From positions 4,519,219 through 4,583,218 of the forward strand of contig NZ_CP094828.1 of assembly GCF_022865125.1 (NCBI RefSeq): a DNA stretch of 64,000 nucleotides, in the 5' to 3' direction. This document shows, piece after piece, positions 36,937 to 46,461 of the stretch. The notes under the pieces were generated by a model. The model worked only from the letters and a program-made list of their open reading frames with translations, did no database searches and had not been told where the DNA came from. Both the position numbers and the translations under genes were made by a program. This DNA comes from Acuticoccus sp. I52.16.1. GTDB taxonomy: Bacteria; Pseudomonadota; Alphaproteobacteria; Rhizobiales; Amorphaceae. The stretch's first letter is position 1, and each line of letters opens with the position of its first letter.

Positions 36937-38303
36937 CCGATGCCGAACCACCAGCTGCCGATGCCCAGGAAGGCGAAGAAGCCGATCACGTCGGTCAGCG
37001 TGGTGAGGAAGACCGACGAGGCGACCGCGGGGTCGACGCCGATCCGGTCGAGCAGCATCGGCAGCGTCGCTCCGAAGAACCCTGCGCAGATGATGTTGAA
37101 GACGATCGCCGCCGCGATCACGCCGCCCAGCTCGATGTTGGCGAACCAGACCGCTGCGACGATGCCGACCGACACCGCGACGCACGTGCCGTTCATCAGC
37201 GCCACCAGCACCTCCCGCAGCGTAACGCGGATGACGTTGCGCTTGGTGATCTCGCGCTGGGAGATGGCGCGGACCGTCACCGTCATCGCCTGGATGCCCG
37301 CGTTGCCGCCGAGCGCGGTGACGACCGGCATCAGCACCGCCAGCGCCACCATCGCCTCGATCGTCCCGTCGAACAGCGCGATCACCCCGGACGCCAGGAA
37401 GGCGGTCATCATGTTGATCATCAGCCAGGGGATGCGGGTGCGGGCGACGTAGAGCGGCGTGTCGGACAGTTCCGCGTCGCCGGCGCCGGCGAGGGCGCGG
37501 ATGTCCTCCTCCGCCTCCGCCTCGATGATGTCGACGATGTCGTCGATGGTGAGGATGCCGACGAGGCGGCTGGAATCGTCCACGACGGCGGCCGAGAGCA
37601 GGTCGTAGCGCTGGAAGATGCGGGCCGCTTCCTCCTGGTCCTCCTCGGCCTGGATGGTCCGCGGGTCCTCGTCCATGATCTCGGTGATCTTCACCGGGCG
37701 CTGCGTGCGCAGGAGGCGGTCGAGCTTGACCGTCCCCATGAGGCGGAACGCCGCATCCACCACGAAAATCTCGGTGAAGTGGTCCGGCAGGTCCACTTCT
37801 TCGCGCAGCGTGTCGATCACCTGGCCCACGGTCCAGAACGGGGGCATGGCGACGAAGTCCGTCTGCATGCGCCGGCCGGCCGACTCCTCGGGAAAATCGA
37901 GGCTGCGCTTGAGGCGGTGGCGCATCGCGAACGGCAGCTGCGCCAGGATCGCCTCGGACTGCTCGTCCGGCAGGTCTTCCAGGATGTAGACCGCGTCGTC
38001 CGAATCGAGGTCGGCGAGACCGTCGGCGACGTCGGTCGGGGCGAGCTCGGAGAGGATGTGCAGGCGGACGTTCTCGTCCACCTCCGTCAGCGCGGTAAAG
38101 TCGAAGTCGCGACCCAGCAGGCGGACGAATTCGACGCGCTCGTCCGGCTCCAGGCGGGAGATCAACTCGGCGACGTCGGACTCGTGGAGGTCCTCGACCA
38201 GTGCGGTCAGGCCCTCCTTGTCGTCCGCGCCGATCAGTGCGCGGACCTCGTCCAGGAGGCCGTCGGAGACGGTCACCTCGTCGTCGGTCAACTGATCGGC
38301 CAT
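36933..38303 (-). CDS. mgtE: Magnesium transporter MgtE
   Basis: 456 residues with the full MgtE layout: an N domain of helical repeats (about 20-135), two CBS domains (about 140-265, including VDDSSRLVGILTIDDIVDII), and five membrane helices with TALGGNAGIQAMTVTVRAI near residue 325 lining the pore. MgtE is a Mg2+-gated channel that closes when the CBS domains bind Mg2+. No M-box-like riboswitch was recognised in the 227 bp upstream. Confidence 0.95.
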   Translation of the reverse strand: MADQLTDDEVTVSDGLLDEVRALIGADDKEGLTALVEDLHESDVAELISRLEPDERVEFVRLLGRDFDFTALTEVDENVRLHILSELAPTDVADGLADLDSDDAVYILEDLPDEQSEAILAQLPFAMRHRLKRSLDFPEESAGRRMQTDFVAMPPFWTVGQVIDTLREEVDLPDHFTEIFVVDAAFRLMGTVKLDRLLRTQRPVKITEIMDEDPRTIQAEEDQEEAARIFQRYDLLSAAVVDDSSRLVGILTIDDIVDIIEAEAEEDIRALAGAGDAELSDTPLYVARTRIPWLMINMMTAFLASGVIALFDGTIEAMVALAVLMPVVTALGGNAGIQAMTVTVRAISQREITKRNVIRVTLREVLVALMNGTCVAVSVGIVAAVWFANIELGGVIAAAIVFNIICAGFFGATLPMLLDRIGVDPAVASSVFLTTLTDVIGFFAFLGIGSWWFGIG

Positions 38304-38530
38304 GTAGAGGCGTTCTCCCTGCGCTTGCTCCTAGCCGATAACACGCGTCGGATCGCGATCACGCAATGCAGCAGCAGAAAGATGCGGTAGCCCGTGTGGT
38401 TTTTTGACGGTTGCGCGGATGCCGCGACACTGATCGGCGAATCGATGGGCGATGTCGGCCTCAGTCACACCGGCCGACGGGATCCGTCCGGACCCAGTCG
38501 GGGTGAATTCCGAATCATTGAAATAAATGA

Positions 38531-38615
38531 TGGTGCGGTCGAGAAGACTCGAACTTCCACGGGTTGCCCCACAGCGACCTCAACGCTGCGCGTCTACCAA
38601 TTCCGCCACGACCGC
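38531..38615 (-). tRNA. tRNA-Leu (anticodon GAG)
   Basis: 85 bases including the encoded CCA end. The acceptor stem GCGGTCG pairs with CGACCGC, the D loop has GGTAGAC, the anticodon stem CAGCG/CGCTG holds loop TTGAGGT (anticodon GAG), a long class II variable arm follows (TGGGGCAACCCGTG), and the T loop reads GTTCGAGTC. It decodes CUC/CUU leucine codons. Confidence 0.96.
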
Positions 38616-38714
38616 GATCGGAGTGGCGCAAGTAGCACCCACCGTTCGGTCTTGCAAGCGGGTTTGGGCACGAAATCAACCACTCCATCCTCGCAAACCG
38701 GTAGACGCTCATTG

Positions 38715-38730
38715 TGTGACACCGATCACA
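38715..38730. promoter_or_regulatory. CRP-type binding site
   Basis: TGTGACACCGATCACA matches TGTGA-N6-TCACA exactly, and the dyad extends one more pair (GTGTGA...TCACAC). It lies 91 bases upstream of the GTG of the small gene at 38821 and 100 bases from the 5' end of tRNA-Leu. A Crp/Fnr-family regulator and a class III cyclase are encoded at 50.1-52.9 kb. Confidence 0.6.
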
Positions 38731-38820
38731 CGGACAGCGCGTTGCTCTTCCCAGATCCGATGGTGCGAGGTGGACGGCGATGGCCGCGGCCTTGCCACAA
38801 ATGCACGAGGAGACCGCGCC

Positions 38821-39018
38821 GTGAACACCTTCAATGTCGCCGCCACCGCCGACTTCGACTGGATCCAGGCCGAGACCATGCCGTTCGATCCGCCGCCGAG
38901 CGACGGCCAGTTCGAGCGCAGCGCGATCGGCGCCGGGGAGGCCGGCGAGCGGGACCAGCACGGCACCGGCCGCCTTTCCGAGGCCTACACGCCCGCGGTG
39001 CGCGGCATCTTCGGCTGA
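38821..39018 (+). CDS. Small protein of unknown function (65 residues)
   Basis: The GTG start has a GAGGAGA site eight to nine bases upstream, and the acidic product begins [19 protein letters not shown] and ends [11 protein letters not shown]. No family is recognised and there is no signal or membrane segment. The frame extends upstream across the tRNA-Leu gene, which rules out a much earlier start. A consensus CRP site upstream supports a real transcription unit. Confidence 0.5.
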   Translation: MNTFNVAATADFDWIQAETMPFDPPPSDGQFERSAIGAGEAGERDQHGTGRLSEAYTPAVRGIFG

Positions 39019-39070
39019 GGCGCGCGGCGCCACGCTTGCAATCGGACGGGGCGTCGCCGACATTGCGACC

Positions 39071-39751
39071 ATGCCGACCCAATGGATGATTTCCGACGAC
39101 CTCGTCGACTATGATGCCGCGCTCGCCGCGCAGGAGGCACGCGCGGCCGCCATCGCCGAACACCGCGCCGACGAGGCGGTGTGGCTGCTGGAGCATCCGC
39201 CCGTCTACACCGCCGGGACCAGCGCCGATCCGGCCGACCTCGTCGACCCGGAGCGCTTCCCGGTCATCCACGTCGGCCGCGGCGGCCAGTACACCTATCA
39301 CGGCCCCGGCCAGCGGGTGGCCTACCTGATGATGGACCTGCGCGAGCGGGGGCGTGACGTGCGCGCCTACGTCGAGGCGCTGGAAGGCTGGATCATCGAC
39401 ACGCTGGACGCCTTCAACGTCCGCGGCGAGCTGCGGGACGGGCGCGTCGGCGTGTGGGTCGTGCGGCCGGACGGCAGTGGCGAGGACAAGATCGCCGCGA
39501 TCGGCGTGCGCATCCGCCGCTGGGTCACCTACCACGGCATCTCGCTCAACGTGGAGCCCGATCTCTCCCACTTTTCCGGCATCGTGCCGTGCGGGGTGCG
39601 CGAGCATGGGGTGACGAGCCTCGCCGCCCTCGGACGCATCGCCTCGATGGAGGAGGTGGACATGGTCCTGCGCGACACCTTCGAGCGGCGGTTCGGGACG
39701 ACCCTCACCGCCGCGCCGCCGGTCCCGGCGTCCGTGCTCGACCCGGCCTGA
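39071..39751 (+). CDS. lipB: Lipoyl(octanoyl) transferase LipB
   Basis: 226 residues with [19 protein letters not shown] near residue 76, the lysine of [10 protein letters not shown], and the catalytic Cys in [14 protein letters not shown]. LipB transfers octanoate from ACP to lipoyl domains of 2-oxoacid dehydrogenases and the glycine cleavage H protein. The start at 39071 gives the usual family length. Confidence 0.96.
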   Translation: MPTQWMISDDLVDYDAALAAQEARAAAIAEHRADEAVWLLEHPPVYTAGTSADPADLVDPERFPVIHVGRGGQYTYHGPGQRVAYLMMDLRERGRDVRAYVEALEGWIIDTLDAFNVRGELRDGRVGVWVVRPDGSGEDKIAAIGVRIRRWVTYHGISLNVEPDLSHFSGIVPCGVREHGVTSLAALGRIASMEEVDMVLRDTFERRFGTTLTAAPPVPASVLDPA

Positions 39752-39806
39752 CGACCGCCGCGCCGCGCATCCACCCGCGCGGCGGCGATTTGCCTCGCCG
39801 CGCGAA

Positions 39807-41924
39807 ATGGTGGACGAACGGGACGGGGCGGGTGCGCCGCCCGACGTTTCCGAGGGCCAGCGAGTGACCACCCTGCCGACCGCCAATTTTCATGCCATGC
39901 ACCGGCACGGCTTCGTGCGCGTCGCGACGTCGACGCCCAACGGCCGGCCCGCCGACGTCGCCTTCAACCGCGACGCCATCCTCACCGAGGCGCGCCGGGC
40001 CGACGCCGCCCACGTCGACCTGTTGATCTTCCCGGAGCTGTGCGTCTCATCGTACGCGATCGACGATCTGCTCCACCAGGAGGCGCTGCTGGCGGCGGTG
40101 GACGAGGCGATCGCCACCATCGCCGAGGCGAGCGTGGAGCTGGCGCCGGTGATGCTGGTGGGGGCCCCTCTGCGCCACAAAGGGCGGCTATACAACTGCG
40201 CCGTGGTGGTCGCGCGGGGAGAGATCCTGGGCGTGGTACCCAAGGCGTTCCTGCCGAACTACCGCGAGTATTACGAGAAGCGCTGGTTCTCGCACGGCCG
40301 CTCGCGCGTCGGCGAGGCGATCGCGGTCGCCGGCCGCACGGTGCCGTTCGGGATCGACCTCCTGTTCGCTGCCTCCGACCTGCCGGGCTTCGTCTTCCAC
40401 GTCGAGATCTGCGAGGACGTGTGGGCGCCGATCCCGCCGTCGTCCAAGGGAGCGCTGGCGGGGGCGACCATTCTCGCCAACCTCTCGGCCTCCAACATCG
40501 TCATCGGCAAGGCGGACGACCGGCACTCGCTGTGTCGCTCGCAGTCGCAGCGCGCCGTCGCCGCCTACGCCTATTCGGCCGCCGGCCCCGGCGAGAGCAC
40601 GACCGATGTCGCCTGGGACGGGCAGGGCGCGATCTACGAGCTGGGAGAGATGCTGGCCGAGGCGGAGCGCTTCAGCCTGGAACCGCAGCTCTGCATCGCC
40701 GACGTCGATACCGGCCGCATCCTGTCCGAGCGCACCTCGACGCCGACCTTCGGGGACGGGGCGGACCATGCGCTCGGCCCCGGCGAGACGTTCCGCTGGG
40801 TCCGGTTCGCGCACCGGCCGGCGTTCGCGGACATCGGCCTCGTTCGCCCCATCCGCCGCTTCCCGTACGTGCCCGACCGCGAGAGCCACCTCGATCAGGA
40901 CTGCTACGAGGCCTTCAACATCCAGGTCGAGGGGCTGCGTCAGCGCTACGTGGCGACGGGCAGCGGCACCATGGTGATCGGTGTGTCGGGCGGCCTCGAT
41001 TCGACCCACGCGCTGATCGTCGCCGCCAAGGTGTGCGACCGGCTGGGCGTGCCGCGCAGCAACATTCTGGGCTTCACCATGCCGGGGTTCGCCACCAGCG
41101 ACGGCACCAAAGAGAACGCGTGGCGGCTGATGCGCTCGCTCGGCATCACCGCCGACGAGATCGACATCCGCCCCGCCGCCCGGCAGATGCTGGCCGACAT
41201 GGACCATCCGTTCTCGGACGGTGAGCCGGTGTACGACATCACCTTCGAGAATGTGCAGGCGGGCCTGCGCACGGACTACCTCTTCCGCCTCGCCAATCAG
41301 CGCAAGGGCTTCGTCATCGGCACCGGGGACCTCTCGGAGATGGCGCTGGGGTGGTGCACCTACGGCGTCGGCGACCAGATGAGCCACTATGCCGTGAACA
41401 CCGGCGTGCCCAAGACGCTGATCCAGTACCTGATCCGCTGGACCGTGCGCACCCGCCAGTTCGACGCCGAGACCAACGCCGTCCTGACCGACATTCTGGC
41501 GACCAAATTCTCGCCCGAGCTGGTGCCCGCCGGCGAGACGGAGGAGATCCAGGACACCGAGGCGAAGATCGGCCCCTACGAGCTGCACGATTTCTTCCTC
41601 TTCCACACGATGCGCTACGGCCACCCGCCGTCCAAGGTGGCGTTCATGGCCTGGCACGCGTGGCGGGACGTCTCGGCCGGTTCGTGGCCGATCGACTTTC
41701 CCGCCGAGGCGCGGCACCAATACGATCTCGCCACCATCGCCAAGTGGCTGGAGACGTTCATCCGGCGCTTCTTCGCATTCAGCCAGTTCAAGCGCTCGGC
41801 GATCCCCAACGGACCGAAGGTCTCGCCCGGCGGGGCACTGTCGCCGCGCGGCGACTGGCGGGCGCCGTCCGACGCTTCCGCCACGGTGTGGCTGGAGGAG
41901 CTGCGGCGCGCGCTGCCGCGCTAG
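39807..41924 (+). CDS. nadE: Glutamine-dependent NAD+ synthetase
   Basis: 705 residues: an N-terminal nitrilase-type glutaminase (Glu in LIFPELC, Lys in [15 protein letters not shown], Cys in HVEICEDVW) and a C-terminal synthetase with the PP-loop [12 protein letters not shown] near residue 395. It amidates deamido-NAD using ammonia channelled from glutamine. The family length is usually about 680; a GTG at 39864 preceded by GAGGG would remove 19 residues that look unconserved and may be the true start. Confidence 0.94.
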   Translation: MVDERDGAGAPPDVSEGQRVTTLPTANFHAMHRHGFVRVATSTPNGRPADVAFNRDAILTEARRADAAHVDLLIFPELCVSSYAIDDLLHQEALLAAVDEAIATIAEASVELAPVMLVGAPLRHKGRLYNCAVVVARGEILGVVPKAFLPNYREYYEKRWFSHGRSRVGEAIAVAGRTVPFGIDLLFAASDLPGFVFHVEICEDVWAPIPPSSKGALAGATILANLSASNIVIGKADDRHSLCRSQSQRAVAAYAYSAAGPGESTTDVAWDGQGAIYELGEMLAEAERFSLEPQLCIADVDTGRILSERTSTPTFGDGADHALGPGETFRWVRFAHRPAFADIGLVRPIRRFPYVPDRESHLDQDCYEAFNIQVEGLRQRYVATGSGTMVIGVSGGLDSTHALIVAAKVCDRLGVPRSNILGFTMPGFATSDGTKENAWRLMRSLGITADEIDIRPAARQMLADMDHPFSDGEPVYDITFENVQAGLRTDYLFRLANQRKGFVIGTGDLSEMALGWCTYGVGDQMSHYAVNTGVPKTLIQYLIRWTVRTRQFDAETNAVLTDILATKFSPELVPAGETEEIQDTEAKIGPYELHDFFLFHTMRYGHPPSKVAFMAWHAWRDVSAGSWPIDFPAEARHQYDLATIAKWLETFIRRFFAFSQFKRSAIPNGPKVSPGGALSPRGDWRAPSDASATVWLEELRRALPR

Positions 41925-41949
41925 CACGGCGCGATATCGGATGATTTCC

Positions 41950-41979
41950 GCATCCGGCGTTCGATAGAACGCCGGATGC
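41950..41979. terminator. Bidirectional hairpin between nadE and the sulfotransferase
   Basis: A perfect 13-base stem, GCATCCGGCGTTC with its complement, encloses the loop GATA. It sits between convergent genes, so it can serve both strands. A T run is lacking on both sides. Confidence 0.65.
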
Positions 41980-41996
41980 ACGAGCGGCGGGCCGGG

Positions 41997-42623
41997 TCAG
42001 CCGCGCTTGGCGAGCATCTCGGCGTAGAGGCGGTCCGGCGCGGGGTCGGCGGCCAATGCCTGGGCGACGGCCTCACGCACCTCGGCTTTCAGCGGGTCGC
42101 GGCGCGCATCGGGAACGCCGACGCGCCGCATCGCGTGCTCGCCGTGGGTCCTCTCCGCGCGCGCCAGGTCGCGCTGGTGGGCGGTCGCGGCGTCGGCCGC
42201 GAGATCGTTCGAGAGCGGCAGCGGGCGGGTCAGAAGCGGGTTGAGGCGGGCAAGGAAGGCGTTGAAATCGCCGACGATCTCGTCGAACGTGCCGACGATG
42301 TAGCCGTCGCGAGCGGCCAGCCCGTCATAGAAGGCGACATAGTCCGCGACGCACGCTTCGACGGTGCGGCGCGAATAGACCTGGTAGGAGACGATCGCAT
42401 CCAGCGGCCGGCGCACCAGGATCACCGTCGGCACGCCGTAGCCGAGCGCCAGGTCGACGTGGCGGCGGCTGTGGGTGTGGTGGGCGGTGCGGCGGTGCCC
42501 GCCGCTTCGCTCAGCGAGGACGTTCAGCATGTCGATCGTGAACGTGTTGGAGCTGCGCGGATATCCCTCGACGAGAAGCTCGGTGTCGGGCGTACAGATG
42601 GGGTGACTGGGGTGCGTCTCCAT
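41997..42623 (-). CDS. Sulfotransferase family protein
   Basis: About 208 residues. VEGYPRSSNTF near residue 17 matches the 5'-phosphosulfate loop of PAPS-dependent sulfotransferases, and VILVRRPLDAIVSYQVYSRR the 3'-phosphate-binding region. It is at the end of a glycosyltransferase operon, which suggests sulfation of a surface polysaccharide. A TTG at 42662 overlapping the upstream stop as TTGA would add 13 residues and is an alternative start. No membrane segment is seen. Confidence 0.78.
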   Translation of the reverse strand: METHPSHPICTPDTELLVEGYPRSSNTFTIDMLNVLAERSGGHRRTAHHTHSRRHVDLALGYGVPTVILVRRPLDAIVSYQVYSRRTVEACVADYVAFYDGLAARDGYIVGTFDEIVGDFNAFLARLNPLLTRPLPLSNDLAADAATAHQRDLARAERTHGEHAMRRVGVPDARRDPLKAEVREAVAQALAADPAPDRLYAEMLAKRG

Positions 42624-42658
42624 GAGGGAGGCGCGCAGTGCGTCGGTGTCGGTCGAGG

Positions 42659-43930
42659 TCAAAGGGCAGGCTCGGTCAGCGGTGCGGCGGGGACGCTCGC
42701 GCCGGCGGGCGGCGCGAGGCGGCGAAGGAAACGGCCGGCGATGCGGTCCGGCGCGTGGGCGATGCGGATGGCACGGGCGGCCTCCGCCCGCGGCCCGGCG
42801 AGCCGCTCGTGCGCCGCGCCGCCGGGGGCGAGGCGGTCCACCGCGCGCTCCAGCGCATCGGCGAAGGCATCCACCGTGTAGGCCCCGGCCACGACGCCGA
42901 AGTCGAAGCTGCGGATGAACTCCTCGCAGCCGTGACCCGGCCCCGCCACCGGCAGGACGCCGTAGACCCCCGCCTCGACGAGGATGTTGGGCCAATTGTC
43001 TTCCAGCGAGGGTGTCAGCAGCAGGTCGGCACGGCGGTAGATCTCGGTGATCGCGGCGTGTTCGGCGATGCGGCCGTGTTGCGTCGCGGGAAGGCCGGTC
43101 TCGTGCACCAGCCCCGTGACCTCCGCGTCCGAAGCGCCGACGAGGTCGAGCACGACCTCCGGGGCGTCCTCGCGGGCGGCGAGGCGGGCCGCCAGCAGCG
43201 CCAGCGCTTCGAGGGCGAGGCGCATGTTCTTGCGCCGCTCCGCCAGCGAATCGGCGATCAACATCAGCCGTACCGCTCCGCCCTCGCGCGCTGCCGGTGC
43301 GGGGCTCAGCGGCTGATAGGCATTGCGGATCACGTGGGCGCGGCCCGGCGGGACGATGCGGGTCGCCACCGCACCGTCGCGCACGTAGTGGCTCGGCGCC
43401 GTCAGATGGACACCGGCATGGGCGAACAGTGCCTCCTTGAAGCGCCGCGCGCGCGGCGGCACCGTCAGGCTCGCCAGCGACCGGTCGATCTGCGGGCAGG
43501 CGTGGCAGCCGACGGCCATGCCCCCGCACCCGGCCGGGTAGTGGCAGCCGCCGCTGACATAGTGGAAGTCGTGCAGCGTCAGCACCAGCGTCACGCCGCG
43601 GCGGGCGAGGGCGGCCATCTCCTCCAGCGCGATCAATCCCAGCGCCCAATGCACGTTGACGATGTCGTAGGCGGCCAGCATCTCGACCAGCCAGCCGCGG
43701 CAGAAACCGGGATGCTCGACGGTGAAGTGCGTGTCGGTCACCGTGCGGTTGCTGAACGAGCGCGAGGGGCGGGCATCCTCCGGCACGTTCTCGCCCAGGG
43801 CGGCGATGTCGATGAAATCGCAGGCCACGCCGTGACCGGCGAGCGCCTCCGCCAGCCGTTTCGCCGCGATCCCGGCGCCCCCGCTCGGCGCGCTGGAGAG
43901 GACGGCGACGGAGGGGGCACGGTCCCTCAT
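42659..43930 (-). CDS. Glycosyltransferase family 4 protein
   Basis: 423 residues of GT-B type. The N-terminal SSAPSGGAGIAAKRLAEAL loop, TLHDFHYVSGG and the Cys-x5-Cys-x6-Cys-x2-Cys cluster (CHYPAGC to CHACPQ) are typical of a GT4 subgroup with a zinc-like insertion. The C-terminal donor site has LTPSLEDNWPNILVEAG. It adds a sugar from a nucleotide donor to an extracellular glycan in the cytoplasm. It overlaps the GT2 gene as ATGA and precedes the sulfotransferase. Confidence 0.88.
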   Translation of the reverse strand: MRDRAPSVAVLSSAPSGGAGIAAKRLAEALAGHGVACDFIDIAALGENVPEDARPSRSFSNRTVTDTHFTVEHPGFCRGWLVEMLAAYDIVNVHWALGLIALEEMAALARRGVTLVLTLHDFHYVSGGCHYPAGCGGMAVGCHACPQIDRSLASLTVPPRARRFKEALFAHAGVHLTAPSHYVRDGAVATRIVPPGRAHVIRNAYQPLSPAPAAREGGAVRLMLIADSLAERRKNMRLALEALALLAARLAAREDAPEVVLDLVGASDAEVTGLVHETGLPATQHGRIAEHAAITEIYRRADLLLTPSLEDNWPNILVEAGVYGVLPVAGPGHGCEEFIRSFDFGVVAGAYTVDAFADALERAVDRLAPGGAAHERLAGPRAEAARAIRIAHAPDRIAGRFLRRLAPPAGASVPAAPLTEPAL

Positions 43931-44886
43931 GCGCCGGAGTCCGTGGTGGCGGCGAGGAGCTGGTCGCGGGCGCGGCGGCGCTCGCGGGCCATCGCGTTGA
44001 GACGCCGGTGCAGGAGCGCGACGTCGCTGCCTGGCCCCGCCGTCTCCTCCAGCGTCTCGGCGCGGGCCTTGGCGCCGTTGTAGAGCGCGACGAGCTGGCC
44101 GAGAGTGATCTCGGCCTCCTTGAAACCGCCGTGGCGGGCCTGCACCATCGCCAGCTCGGCCAGCGATTCACCCCGCTTTTTCAGCGTCTTGCACTCGGAA
44201 TGGTAGACGCTGTAGGCCACGTCCACCGGCACGTGCTCGAACGTGTAGCGCCCGGCCATCGCGAGGAAGAGGTCCGCGTCCATCGCGTAGTGGAGGTCTT
44301 CCTTGACCGGCCCGCACGCCCGCCACGCCTCGCGCGCGAAAAAGACGCTCGGCTGTACGAGGTGGTTCATCGAGTAATTCAAGAGCCGCCCGAAGGTCAG
44401 CCGCTCGGGCGCGAAATTGAATCGGTGGATCGGCGTCAGGTCGAGGTCGGTCAGATAGGCGTTGCCGACGACGACTTTGGTCCCGGGCCGGTCGCGAAAG
44501 GCCTCGCGCACCACGTTCAGCCGGTTGGGCAGGATGAGGTCGTCGCCGTTCAGCCAGGTGAGGATCGGCTTCTTGGCGCGCGCCATGCCCTTGTTGATCG
44601 CGTCCGACTGGCCCGAGTCGCGCTCCGAGACCACCACCGCGAAATGGTCGCGGTAGTAGCCGACGACGTCCATCGTCCCGTCGGTGCTGCCGCCGTCCAT
44701 CAGGATCAGCTCGCAGCCGGCGAGGTCGTTCATCAAGAGGCTGCGGATGGTCCGCTCCAGGAACGGGCCGGCATTGTAGACCGGGATGACGATGGAGACA
44801 CCCGGCAGGTCCGCCGCCGCGCGCTCCATGCGAAAGCCGGTCTCGAACGGGAGTTCGGCGGTGATGTCGAGTGGCTCAGGCAGCAT
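43927..44886 (-). CDS. Glycosyltransferase family 2 protein
   Basis: 319 residues of GT-A type: VSIVIPVYNAGPFLERTIRSL at about 30, LMDGGSTDGTMDVV, SDAINKGMARAKKPILTWLNGDDL with the metal-binding aspartates, then DADLFLAMAG. It ends in a helical, Arg-rich tail (about 265-319) that may bind the membrane or partners. It overlaps the upstream unknown gene by 11 bp and the GT4 gene by 4 bp. Confidence 0.9.
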   Translation of the reverse strand: MLPEPLDITAELPFETGFRMERAAADLPGVSIVIPVYNAGPFLERTIRSLLMNDLAGCELILMDGGSTDGTMDVVGYYRDHFAVVVSERDSGQSDAINKGMARAKKPILTWLNGDDLILPNRLNVVREAFRDRPGTKVVVGNAYLTDLDLTPIHRFNFAPERLTFGRLLNYSMNHLVQPSVFFAREAWRACGPVKEDLHYAMDADLFLAMAGRYTFEHVPVDVAYSVYHSECKTLKKRGESLAELAMVQARHGGFKEAEITLGQLVALYNGAKARAETLEETAGPGSDVALLHRRLNAMARERRRARDQLLAATTDSGA

Positions 44887-46183
44887 CGGGGAGGGCCTCG
44901 GCCACGGGGGTCATCGGGTTCAGCATGGCGACGAGCGCGCGTTCGGCATCATTCTCGGCGGCCAGGATGAGGTAGTCGTAGACGGCGCGGTTGTGAATGC
45001 CGTGCGTGACGCGCTCCGCCGCGTAGAACCGTGCGACGGCCCGGCGCTCGGCCCAGTCGTCGCGCGAGTCGACCTGGGTGAGGGCCGCCGCCTTCTGGGT
45101 ATGGCGCTTGTCGCCGGGCTTGGGCGCGCGCGGCGGCGCCTCGCCGCGGCACAGAAGCGCGAACACGGTGGCGGCGAGCGCGGCGCGAAAGTCGGCCTGT
45201 GCGCCGGCGCCGGTGGTGAAGACGTTGATGGCCCGCTCCATGTCGGCCTCGGCGGCGAGGTCGTCGGCGAGGGCGGCGAGGACCGCGAAGTTGACGGTCG
45301 GCGCGATGAAGGGGCACGCGGCGAGGAAGCGGGCGGTGGCAGCGCGGGCGCCGTCGGTGGTGACGGCGGTCGGCTGGCGGTAATATTTCAGCCGCGCGAG
45401 ACGCGATGCGGCCCCCGTCATGCGGCACTCGTGGTCGATCCGCTGGAAGAACTGGAAGGCGGCCTCCGCCGCGCTCGGCCCCTTCGCCGCGCCGAGCGCC
45501 TGCATCGCCGGCACGTAGGCGAGGAACTCGTCGACGTTGGCGTAGGTGGTCTCGTGGCTCTCGTGCAGGAGGACGCCCGCGTCCATGATAATCCCGCCGA
45601 GCGACAGCATCAGCGCGCCGACGAGGTAGTCCCACCCCGGGATACCGAAGCACATGCGCTCCGCACCCGGCGTCTGCGCGAGCGCCGCGTTCACCGCCGG
45701 GAGGCGCGCGGCACCGATGAGGAAGGTGTCGAGCCCGCCGCGGTAGGGGGCGCGGGCCGCGAAGGCGCTCGCTTCGTAGGTCGCCGTCTCCTCGCGCACC
45801 AGCGCGGCAAGGGGGGCCTGCGACAGGTAGATGTCGGTGACGTCGGCGCTGCGGGTGGCGGGGAAGATGTCGGAGTTGGTGAGGAGGATGTCGCGCTCCG
45901 GCAGCGCGTCGGCGAGGTGGGCGAGGAGCGGTGCGATGCGCGGTGTGGGCTTGCCGAAGAGGGCGCGCCCGCTGTCCGCCTCGGCGACCTCCAGGATCGT
46001 CTCGCGGGCGATGCCGGCGGCAATCAGCCGCTCCGCCTCGGCGGCGACGTTGGCGGTCCGTACCGTCAGCCCCAGGCCGGCCCATGCGTCCCAGCAGCGG
46101 CGTTGCCGGGCGAACTTGGCGAACGGGTTCAGCGAGGTGACGACGATCGGCCGGCGCACGCCCGGCGCCGCTGTCTCACTCAC
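44876..46183 (-). CDS. Unknown protein in the glycan operon
   Basis: 435 residues from a GTG at 46183; the open frame continues upstream through the 20-bp tandem repeats, which cannot be coding. The N-terminal 250 residues look like a nucleotide-sugar or GT-A type alpha/beta fold (PIVVTSLNPFAKFARQRRCWDAW, ERDILLTNSDIFPA, FGIPGWDYLVGALMLSLGG). An SDIF segment could act as an acidic metal site. The C-terminal half is helical. It is the first gene of the operon with GT2, GT4 and the sulfotransferase, so a glycosyltransferase-like role is plausible but unproven. Confidence 0.65.
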   Translation of the reverse strand: MSETAAPGVRRPIVVTSLNPFAKFARQRRCWDAWAGLGLTVRTANVAAEAERLIAAGIARETILEVAEADSGRALFGKPTPRIAPLLAHLADALPERDILLTNSDIFPATRSADVTDIYLSQAPLAALVREETATYEASAFAARAPYRGGLDTFLIGAARLPAVNAALAQTPGAERMCFGIPGWDYLVGALMLSLGGIIMDAGVLLHESHETTYANVDEFLAYVPAMQALGAAKGPSAAEAAFQFFQRIDHECRMTGAASRLARLKYYRQPTAVTTDGARAATARFLAACPFIAPTVNFAVLAALADDLAAEADMERAINVFTTGAGAQADFRAALAATVFALLCRGEAPPRAPKPGDKRHTQKAAALTQVDSRDDWAERRAVARFYAAERVTHGIHNRAVYDYLILAAENDAERALVAMLNPMTPVAEALPDAA

Positions 46184-46285
46184 CTCGTCCCCACTCAAGT
46201 CGCCGCCCCCTCTACCCGATCGGGCTAGGTTTCGACGCAATGGCCGCCGGATGCAAGGCGCGGCCGTCACCGCGCACGGCCCGAT

Positions 46286-46365
46286 GGCCCCGAATGTCAC
46301 CCCGCGGCCCCGAATGTCACCCCGCGGCCGCGAATGTCGCCTCACGGCCGCGTACGTCAGCCCGC
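46286..46365. repeat. Four tandem copies of a 20-bp unit
   Basis: Units begin at 46286, 46306, 46326 and 46346. The first two are identical (GGCCCCGAATGTCACCCCGC); the third and fourth differ at several positions; a degenerate fifth follows. They lie in the gap between divergently transcribed genes (starts at 46183 and 46462). The spacing of two helical turns suits cooperative protein binding on one face of the DNA. Confidence 0.8.
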
Positions 46366-46461
46366 GGGTCGGCATGCCGTCGCATGGGCGGGGGCGACCG
46401 GCCCGGCGGTGCGCCGATCGAAGGTGTGGACGGACCGGGGGCCAGGGCCTATCAGCTCACC

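Noticed and set aside
38304-38530. Mg2+ riboswitch upstream of mgtE
   Set aside because: No conserved M-box elements or ykkC-like structures were recognised in the 227 bp.
46240-46461. N-terminal extension of the two-domain protein through the 20-bp repeats
   Set aside because: The peptide is repeat-derived and the ATG at 46462 gives a sensible start; the tandem repeats are better read as noncoding.
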